A program made the position numbers and the translations under genes. This document shows, piece after piece, positions 56,404 through 64,000 of a DNA stretch of 64,000 nt. The notes below the pieces were generated by a model, which was given only the letters and a program-made list of their open reading frames with translations, did no database searches and was not told the DNA's origin. Every line of letters begins with the position of its first letter. The stretch's first letter is position 1. This DNA comes from Hyaloraphidium curvatum (Eukaryota; Monoblepharomycota; Hyaloraphidiomycetes; Hyaloraphidiales; Hyaloraphidiaceae): NCBI GenBank assembly GCA_025558095.1, contig JAIVFI010000021.1, positions 496,001 through 560,000 of the forward strand, in the 5' to 3' direction.

Positions 56404-58043
56404 TTAGACGCCGTTCAAGTGCTTGATCGAGCTGCTGCGGCGTAGCATCGTGGCCGAGTACTTCGGCACAACGCGGGCCGGGTGCGGCACGAGGACGTGC
56501 TCGATGTCGCCCCACCACTTGTCCGAGTGCTTCTTGTACCAAGCGACTGAGGCGGGTCGATTAGGAAAGGGCGGTCCGGACGCGTGTACGCCAACTTACT
56601 GGTTCGCTCCAGCCCCTCTTCCCACTCGATCCTCGGCTTCCACCCGAGCTGCTCCAGCTTGTTCGAGTCCACGGCATAACGGCGGTCGTTGAAGGCGCGG
56701 TCCTCGACGTACTCGAGGTACTGCTCCTCCTTGTCGGCGAACCCGAACTTGGACACCAGGGTCTTGGCGAGCTCGAGGTTCGTGATCTCAAAGTCGGTGC
56801 CAATGTTGTAGATCTCGCCGACCTCGCCCTTGTGGAGGATGGTGTCGATCGCGTCCGCAACATCCGAGGCAAAGATGTAGCGGCGCGAGTTGCTGCCGTT
56901 GCCGTGCAGGCAGCTGTCCGCAGAAAAGGCGTTAGCCAGCATCGCACTGAGCCCCGCGGGGTCACACGCACACTTTCTTGCCGCGCTTGAGCAGGCAGAC
57001 GAACTTCGGGATGACCTTCTCCGGGTACTGGTACGGCCCGTAGACGTTGTTGCTGCGGGTGATGATGACCGGGAGGTTGAACGACTTGGAGTAGGCCTTA
57101 ACGAGCATCTCGGCGGCCGCCTTGGAGGCCGAGTAGGGGTTGGTGGGCTGCAGGACGGCCTCCTCGAGCAGGTTGCTGTCGGCCTCGCCGTACACCTCGT
57201 CCGTGCTGATGTGGATCATCTTCTTGATGTTCTGCAGGCGCGCCGCTTCCAAGAGGACGTGCGTCCCCACGACGTTGTTCTTGGTGAACTCGAACGAGTC
57301 GCCGAAGGAGTTGTCTGGTCGCACGGGCGTCAAGCAAGGGCGGGACGAGGAATGAACCGGTCCTGCTCACCGACGTGGCTCTGAGCGGCAAAGTGGATGA
57401 TAGTGTCGATGTTTTTCTGCTGCAGAACGTAGAGCACGAGGTCGACCGACGTGATATCGCCCTTGGGACCGCGGGAGTCCCGTCAATGCTGCTAGGGTGC
57501 CGTCGAGCGGCCCGCGGCGCACCTTGACGAACGAAAAGTTCGGCAGCGATTCCAGGCTGCGGCAGTTGTTGAGCGACGCGCAGTAGTCGAGCTTGTCGAA
57601 GCTTGTGATATTGTACTCTGGGTAGAGGAGCGCGAACTTGCGCACGGCGTACGAGGCACTGGCGGGGGACAGCAGGGCAGTTTAGCGACACCATCGCATT
57701 TAGATCCAGCGGCCAGAAGCCTTGGAAGGCACGCCCGCGACGCGGGGCAGACTGTCGGCGACACCCGCATTGTTTGGCCAACGTCGCTCTGCGCCACGCG
57801 GGAGCCTGTGCGCGCCTCCGCGCGCCGCGACAAACGCCGCAACCTGCATGCCACTCACATGAAGCCCGCCCCGCCGGTAATGAGCACGTTCTTGACGTTT
57901 GGGTCCGCGGGGTAGCGGCGCAGGCCGACGTTTCGTGCCTCTGGGTCGAACTCCCACTCCTGGTTGAGCTCCTCGCTGTGGGGCAGACGCGGCGTGTGGC
58001 CGGGCTCCCAGTGGCTGTCGCCGAACGTCTTGACGGCGGCCAT
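56404..58043 (-). CDS. dTDP/UDP-glucose 4,6-dehydratase-like short-chain dehydrogenase
   Basis: Removes water from a nucleotide-linked glucose to give the 4-keto-6-deoxy sugar, the first committed step to rhamnose-like sugars. Six exons: 58043-57859, 57658-57523, 57461-57371, 57314-56972, 56913-56600 and 56546-56404, total 403 residues. The Rossmann motif is KNVLITGGAGFIASY (across intron 1). The catalytic triad is in HISTDEVYGE and PYSASKAAAE, followed by SNNVYGPYQYPEKVIPKF. The fold ends in RRYAVDSNKLEQLGWKP. It resembles plant RHM/UGD-type dehydratase domains. Its divergent neighbour, the GT4/GT2 gene, starts 111 bp away, so they may share a promoter. Confidence 0.92.
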
Positions 58044-58154
58044 GGTGTGAGTTTGGATTCAACACTGGTGGCTGGGCGCGGGACGCGCGTGCGGCCGTCA
58101 ATCACTCGGGGACGGGTGTCCCCGTGTCCCAGCCTTAACCCTTCTCGTCGAACG

Positions 58155-61108
58155 ATGGCCCGGCTGCGGCTGCGGACGGCGGCGTGTGCGCTGGTTGCGT
58201 GTGTGTGCATTTTTCTAGTGCTGGTTGGCTCAGGCGGGCGCACGGGCGGGCCGGGGGCGGCGGACGTGCCGGCCCCCTCTGTGCGGCCGCTGCCCGCCGA
58301 CGCCGGCCGCGCCCGCCCAGCCGCCCCGCGCGTCGCGATCGTGACGTACGACGTCGCGGGCCCGCTGCTCAACGGCGGCATCGGCACGGCGTACGCGGCG
58401 CTCGCGTGCGCGCTGGGCGGCGCGGGCATGGACGTCACGCTCGCGCTCGCGCTCGGCCCGCGCGCCGCGCCCGCGTCGGGCCGCACGTGGGCGCAGTGGG
58501 TCGCGCACTTCCGCGCCAGCTGCAATGTCGCGCTAGACGCCCTGCCCGCGCCGCCCGCGCTCCCGCCGCCCGGCGCACTCGCCGAGGCAGAGCGCGCACA
58601 CGCCGCGCTGCTGTGGCTGCGCGACCGCGAGGCCGCATTCGACGTCGTGCACTTCCACGAGTGGCGCGGCATCGGCGCAATGGTCGCCGCTGCAAAGCGC
58701 CAGGGCATGCTGTTCGCTCGCACGCTGCTCGTCGTCGGCGCACACAGCCCGTCGGTGTGGGCAGCCTGGGGCAACCTCGGCCCGCCCACAGTCGCCGAGC
58801 TGCAGGTCGACCACCTGGAGCGCGAGTCGGTGCGCCTCGCCGACGTGCTCGTCAGCCCGTCGCGCTACATGGTCGACTGGATGCTGGAGCGGCGCTGGCG
58901 CCTCCCGGCCCGCACGCTCGTGCACCCCAACATAGCGGACGCGCAGGCCGTGCGCGATGCAGCCGCACCGGGGCCGCCCACGCCGGCGGCCGAGTTTGTC
59001 TTTTTCGGGCGTCTCGAGGTGCGCAAGGGCTTCGACCTGCTCGTCGACGCCGTGCTGCACCTGCAGCGCCAACACGGCTTCCGCCCAAACGTGACGCTGC
59101 TGGGCAAGGTGTCGGACCGCGGCGGCACGCGCGTCCAGGCCGCCCTCCGGATGTTCCCGGACTGGCGCCTGCTCTCGAACCGCTCGGTGGACGAGGCCGC
59201 CGAGTACCTCGCGGCGGAGGGCCGCGTGGCCCTCATGCCCTCCCTGAGCGACAACTCGCCCTACACTATCCTCGAGTGCATGGCCCGGGGGATCCCCTTC
59301 TTGGCCTCGGACGTGGGCGGCAACGGCGAGCTCGTGCTTGCGGAGGACAGGCCGCGGGTCCTGTTCCGGCCGGATCACCGCGGCCTCGCAGAGGCGATGC
59401 TGGCGGCAAAGCAGCGCGGCGTGCCGCGCGCACGCCCCGCGCTGCCGTTTGCCGGCGTCCGCGAGGCTTGGGTCTCGTGGCACGCGCGCTTGCCGGCGCC
59501 ACCTCCGGCCCCGCCGCCCCCGCCGCTGCCACGCGTCTCGGTCGTCCTCGCCGTCTTTTCCACCGCCCACGTCGGCGACATTGTCCGATCCATCGCCTCG
59601 CAGGCCTACCCCTCGGTCGAACTCGTGGCCGTCTGCGTCGGCCTCGGCGACGGCGACCTCGCCGCCGCACGGACAGCGATCGGCACAGGGATCCCCGGAA
59701 TCCAGCGGATTGTGACCGAAGTCCTGCCCCGCACCACGGCCGCCGCCTCGTGGAACCGGGGCAGGCAGATCGCCGCGGGCTCCCTGCTCGTGTTTATGGA
59801 GAACGACGCACTCCGTGGGTTGCGCGCATGGTTGCCGGCTGTCATCCATCTCGACTCGCTGACCGCCCGCCCGCTTCTCTCCTCTCGCAGTCACGGACGG
59901 CTACTTTCGCAGCATCGCGACCGCGTTTGCTCGCACCGGCGCCGCGGCGCTCACGTCCGTCATGGACGGTGTTCCCCCCTCTTCGTCCTCGCTTGCCGAC
60001 GCACCCCCCAAACGCCGGTGGTACCCGATCGGGGCATCCCTCCCCACGGCAGGTTTCCGCAACCCGTTTGGCGACCCGCCATTTGCCATCACCGCGCACG
60101 CCTTTGACGCAGCAAAGGGCTTCCGCGAGGAGCTTGCCATGTGCTCGCACCTGGACCTCCTTTCGAGGGTGTCCCTCATGGGCCTGGACGTGCAGGTCGC
60201 TGCGCTCCCCGTGCTCCGCAAGAGCGAGGCATATCCGGTGCGCCTGCAGGAGCTCTCGTGGACCGAGCTGGCCGCCGAAAAAGAGCTCGCGTTCCGGCCC
60301 TTCGAGGACAACGGGGCCGCCGACGCGCTGCCCGCGGTGCGCGACTGGGACCCGGACAGGCCGCCGTCGATGCCCGAGTACTGCCTGGCCGTGGTGCCGG
60401 AGCGTAGCGCCGCCGTGGTCGCCCGCCAGGTCGACCGCTCCGAATCGGGCGGGGCGAGCGCAAGGCGGCTGGTCGTGTGGCGCTCCGACAAGCAGTTTTC
60501 AAAGCACCAGGTGCGCAGGGCCCAAGACATCACGTTGTCGAGCTCCTTCCGCAGCTCACGCCTTTCTCTCCCCATTCCAGGGCTCGCTGGGGTGGTCTTA
60601 CGGCTACCGCCGCAGGGCATACGGCAACGAGACGGACGAGGGCTTCGTGCCATTCGCAGACACTCGGCAGGTCGATTCTGCCGAGGGCGAACCGCAGCTC
60701 GAACACTGGACGCAGGCGCACCGGTTTCCCAAGCAGCTCGCTGCATCTGCGACCGCGCAACATCCGGCCGTCGCGCTGCGCCTCACCGGCCGGACCTCCA
60801 AGCACGTGTTTGTCGCCGTGCGGCGCTGGCAGGGCTTCTTTGCAGGCAGCTTGTCGGTCAAGGGCACGGTGAGCCGCGCGGCAGCCTGCGGGGACGGGGT
60901 GCGGTTCCGCCTGGTGGCCGATGGGCGAGTGGAGGCCGAGCACACCCTTCTTCCGGGGGCGGGGCCGGGGGCAGCCGAGGTAGCGCTCGAGATGGAGGTC
61001 TCGGTGGGCTCGGTGCTCGAATTCCAGGTCGATCCGCTCGCTGACGACGAGTGCGACTCGACGGGCATCGAGTTCCAGCTGCGGGGTCTCCCCGATCAGG
61101 GGCTCTAG
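58155..61108 (+). CDS. Fused glycosyltransferase, GT4-type then GT2-type domain with lectin-like tail
   Basis: Three exons, 58155-59814, 59891-60510 and 60581-61108, give 935 residues. An N-terminal membrane anchor (TAACALVACVCIFLVLVG) implies Golgi targeting. Domain one is GT4-type: VAIVTYDVAGPLLNGGIGTAYAAL, FHEWRGIG, FFGRLEVRKGFDLL, and the catalytic loop LMPSLSDNSPYTILECMARGIPFLASDVGG. After a Pro linker the second domain starts VSVVLAVFSTAHVGDIVRS, a GT2-like fold. The last exon (LGWSYGYRRRAYGNETDE, then YEG-like beta strands) looks like a carbohydrate-binding beta-sandwich. This fusion suggests sequential addition of two sugars. The substrates are unknown. Shares a short divergent promoter with the dehydratase gene. 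Confidence 0.8.
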
Positions 61109-61394
61109 AGGTGGATTTGGCTGAAGATGATACCCCAATGAAATTTCTCTCCCTAGCCGTTGCCACATCAGCGGCTCGTCGCTATGCGGAAATGAAGAGG
61201 GAGCCCGGGTGGTTCGCGGTCCGAAGTTGCGAACCACGAATCTCATCCTTCTACCAACCCTTCGAATCTCCCCGCGGATTCGACGCCGCCCCCTGCAACG
61301 CCGTGACGTTTGGCAGGTGCTTCCTACGGACAGTCCGCAGCCGCCCGCCGCAGGCCCGCACGCGCGAGCCCGCCGCCCACCGCGCCGCCAAACA

Positions 61395-64000
61395 ATGACG
61401 GGCCGCAGGCGCGCCCCGGCCGAGCCCGCCGCGCCACCCGCGGACGCCGCGAAACCTGCCTCTGTGCGGGGCCGCAGCGGGCGCGCAAGGGCCCAGGATC
61501 CGCAGGCAGAGCCCGCGCAGCCCGCGGCCGTCGCTCCGCCGAAGAGGGGCCGGTCTCGCGCCGCGGCGGCTCCTGCCGACGACGGCGAAGATCCCCTGAC
61601 GCAACCGGCTGCTACGGTACAGGCTCCGGTAGATTCCGAAAATGCGCCCAAGCAGACCGCTCGCGCTTCGAAGGGCGCCAGGTCGGGCAGTGCCAGGAGC
61701 AAGACTCGCCCCCGGGGCGCGGCACCAGAAGCGGCCCCAGCCGAGGAGGAGACCGCTGTGCCCTCCCAGCCGGGTGAGGAGCCATCTGGATCCGGAGCAG
61801 TGCATGGAAAGGAGCAGGACGCCGGGACCGAGGAGTCCAAAAGTCAGGAAAACCTCGAAGACCTCAAGATGAATGACCTCAAGGCTATCGCCGCAAGGTA
61901 CGGTCTCAAGGCTCCCAAGAAGGTAAAGGTTTTCTTTTGTGGTTGCCTAAGCGCTTGCTGACCTTGCATTGCGCAGAAATCGGACCTCATTGACATGATC
62001 CGCGCCCGCCTCTCGAACCCAGCAAACATCGAAAGCACTGCCGTCAGCGACAAGGAGGCCGACGAAGCACCAATCACGATGGACTTGGAACGCGGTCCAG
62101 TCGAAGAAGACGTCGTCGGACCCCGGGCCAAGGAGCTCTTCTGCTGCGTGCATTACGGACTGATCGGAGACGGGCGCGGGCACGGGCAAATCGTCCTGCG
62201 GCGCGGCCAGGCTTTTATTGCATCTGACAGCCTTGTTGAGTCCTTTGCGCTCCGCGCGATGCACTTTGTGCAGCCAAGCCTCCAAACCGTGCCAGAAACC
62301 TATGCCGACAACGTGATTTGCGACGACTGCATTTCAGTCAATCGTGCAGCGCAAGTTCCGGCCCAGAGCAATGAAGAGCACGATTCGTCTGCGATTCAGG
62401 CCGTTCTCGACTCGACGGTGCAGGATGTACGCATGTACGAGACGGATCCGGGCGCTACCCACGACGGACACGTCTCTCAAGCCGAAGCGGTGACATTCAG
62501 CGAGGAACCCATTGCAGAGGACAGCGCCGAGCAAGACCTTGGTGATGCTGTCGGAGAAGGCACGGTCGAGATCGGCGACGATGCTCCCACCTCCAGCGCT
62601 GAGAAAGAAAGCCCCTTGGAAATGAACGGCTTTGATGCTGACTTGGTTCTTGCCGCCGATGAGAACTGCACCACAGACGGCTGTTCGTCGCTCGACAATG
62701 CGGAGATCAATATGCAAACACAGGAGCCTTCGGAGTTCTCTGCGGTCGACGTGTCGTCGGAACCATGCTTGCCCGTCCAGAGCGCTTCACGGCAAGCCGA
62801 AGAAGCGATGCCCGAAGACCAGACGGTCTCTGCGATTGTTTCTGAGTTCCCTGAGGCTGCCGAGATGCCCGAGCGCCCGCTGGAGCCGGTGGCCTCGATT
62901 GCGCGAGATGAAGCCGTCGCTGACAGCGGATCGCCGGAAATCGAATCTGCCTCGGCAGAGGAGCACCGGCGACAGGCATCACCAGCTCCAGAAGGGAGAC
63001 CTCTCAGTACGACCGAGTTCGGACAGCCAGAGTACCAGGACGAGCACGAAAGCATGGCCAAAGCCGACCTGCCTCACGAGGACGCCGACCTGGCTCACGA
63101 GGAAGCCGGGTCCGTGGTGGCGCCTGATGCCCATCTCCTGGAGCTTGCATTTGAGCGCAATCTGACGGAGCTGGCCCATGGGCCCCTGGTGGCATCGCTT
63201 GGCGCCGAGCCTGAGGCTTCTGAAACTGGCGAAGTCGAGATCGAGAGCGGCCCGAATGAACCGTTGCAAGCGGATGGCCACATGACAGTTTTGGTCGCGG
63301 AAGGAATGGAGGGCACTCAAGCCCACGATGACAACGAGGCGGTCGAAGGTCGTGGTGATGCAAGCGCCGACAGCCAGTATTCCGGCAGCCATGAGATGGC
63401 AGATTCGCAGGGTGAGCCCGATTTGCTGCGACCCCGCCGGTTTTCCATGACACGAAGTACAACTCTCGGCAGACGAAGCTGCCTGGACCTCGCAGCCGTC
63501 GAGCCAGACGCAGAGCTCCAGCCAGTCCTCCCAGCCTTTCCCCGGAGACCTCGACCCCCACTCTTTCGTACTTCCCAACTTCTTCTCCCCTTCGCACGCG
63601 GGGAACGATCGTGCGACCTCGCTCCACGTCACCAAACCCGAGCCCCGCGTCCCGATCAAGCCCTCGACTGAGCGCCTCCGGGAGGCACTCCGGGGCAAGC
63701 GCTTCCAAGGCGAAGGCGTCGCTGGCTACGAAGCCGAAGATGCCGCGACAAGCTTGGGCGTCGGAGGTGTTCGCCGCAAGGATACGGGCAAGGCTGCCAG
63801 GAAGCGCGGTGCCAAGACAGCCCCCGCAACTCCGTGGAGGGGCCTCGCCGAGGACGACGAAGAGCCCACGCGGGCGCTGACTCCCGGCCCGGCCATGAGG
63901 AAGCTCCCGGGAGGCATGCGAGGCGCCATGACGCCGCAGGCTGATGCCGCAGGCCACAAGCGCGCCCGGCGGGACAGTCGTCTGAACGGAGAGGAGGTCG
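61395..64000 (+). CDS. SAP-domain nuclear protein (3' end off the window)
   Basis: Three exons: 61395-61922, 61977-63411 and 63473 onward, running off the edge. The N-terminus is Ala/Pro/Arg-rich and disordered. A SAP DNA-binding motif spans the first intron: ENLEDLKMNDLKAIAARYGL, then KSDLIDMIRARL. The long second exon encodes an acidic, Glu/Ala-rich region. The third exon becomes basic (KPEPRVPIKPSTERLREALR, then GHKRARRDSRLNGEEV). The intron at 63412-63472 has GTGAGC donor; its removal restores a frame that is clearly coding to the window edge. The family resembles scaffold-attachment proteins but cannot be named. The start ATG at 61395 follows a 285-bp gap after the GT4/GT2 gene. Confidence 0.7.

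Noticed and set aside
53063..56542. 1159-residue minus-strand open frame
   Set aside because: Its middle part runs antisense to the GT90 gene and is in the wrong frame for the Clr2-like exon 1. Only its 3' end coincides with a real exon (53692-53063).
58533..59894. 453-residue antisense frame within the GT4/GT2 gene
   Set aside because: Mirror of the coding frame in GC-rich sequence with no domain of its own.
58184..60580. 974-residue plus-strand frame (5' part)
   Set aside because: Out of frame with the GT4 and GT2 motifs; only the last exon (60581-61108) shares its frame. Its Arg/Ala-rich content is a GC artefact.

Overview
This window looks like nuclear DNA from a GC-rich, intron-dense, gene-dense fungus. 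Almost every gene is broken by introns of about 45-90 bp with GT-AG ends, donors mostly GTGGGT, GTGAGT or GTAAGT, and CTAAC or CTGAC-like branch points. Several genes also use GC-AG introns. The gene set fits a fungus: a C4-type 5-aminolevulinate synthase, lumazine synthase, Qcr8, a Mdm31/32-like protein, a Clr2-like silencing factor, and a probable Hir3. Other genes are absent from yeasts but common in early-diverging fungi: a branched-chain 2-oxoacid dehydrogenase E2, cyclin Y, a tyrosyl-tRNA synthetase with an EMAP-II tail, a sugar-nucleotide 4,6-dehydratase and a Fanzor nuclease. I infer an early-diverging, chytrid-like fungus; the genus cannot be read from the sequence.

Layout. 0-4.5 kb: the 3' end of an unknown gene and two multi-exon orphan genes on the minus strand. 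4.5-7.6 kb: mostly non-coding, with a frame-broken ORF carrying a dioxygenase-like C-terminus. 7.6-13.3 kb: mitochondrial E2 acyltransferase (DBT), a secreted GPI-anchor-type protein, tyrosyl-tRNA synthetase. 13.5-17.2 kb: a Fanzor (eukaryotic TnpB-like, predicted RNA-guided nuclease) with all three RuvC acidic residues but one apparent frameshift. 17.8-19.9 kb: no confident gene, but a phased 20-bp repeat array. 20-33 kb: a run of housekeeping genes: lumazine synthase, ALAS, cyclin Y, nucleotide-sugar transporter, mitochondrial uL30, Sds3-like factor, exosome Rrp46, ribosomal eS30, Got1, Ubc13, a Tvp18-like membrane protein and Qcr8. 33-37.6 kb: a P4-type phospholipid flippase. 39.3-41.6 kb: an intact DDE transposase with an added transmembrane segment and two CCHC zinc knuckles. 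41.6-50.1 kb: Mdm31/32-like and Hir3/Cabin1-like genes. 50-53 kb: membrane proteins. 53-61.1 kb: a Clr2-like gene, then three glycan genes (GT90 transferase, sugar-nucleotide 4,6-dehydratase, GT4/GT2 fusion transferase). 61.4 kb to the end: a SAP-domain protein running off the edge.

Themes. Heme and flavin genes lie tail to tail (RIB4/HEM1). Mitochondrial functions recur (DBT, ALAS, uL30m, Qcr8, Mdm31). The glycan genes at 55-61 kb plausibly act in one Golgi or cell-wall pathway, and the sugar transporter at 24.6 kb could supply it. The most notable elements are the Fanzor locus and the chimeric DDE transposase. Exon borders were set by reading splice signals and checking that every frame joins. 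They are predictions, not transcript evidence.
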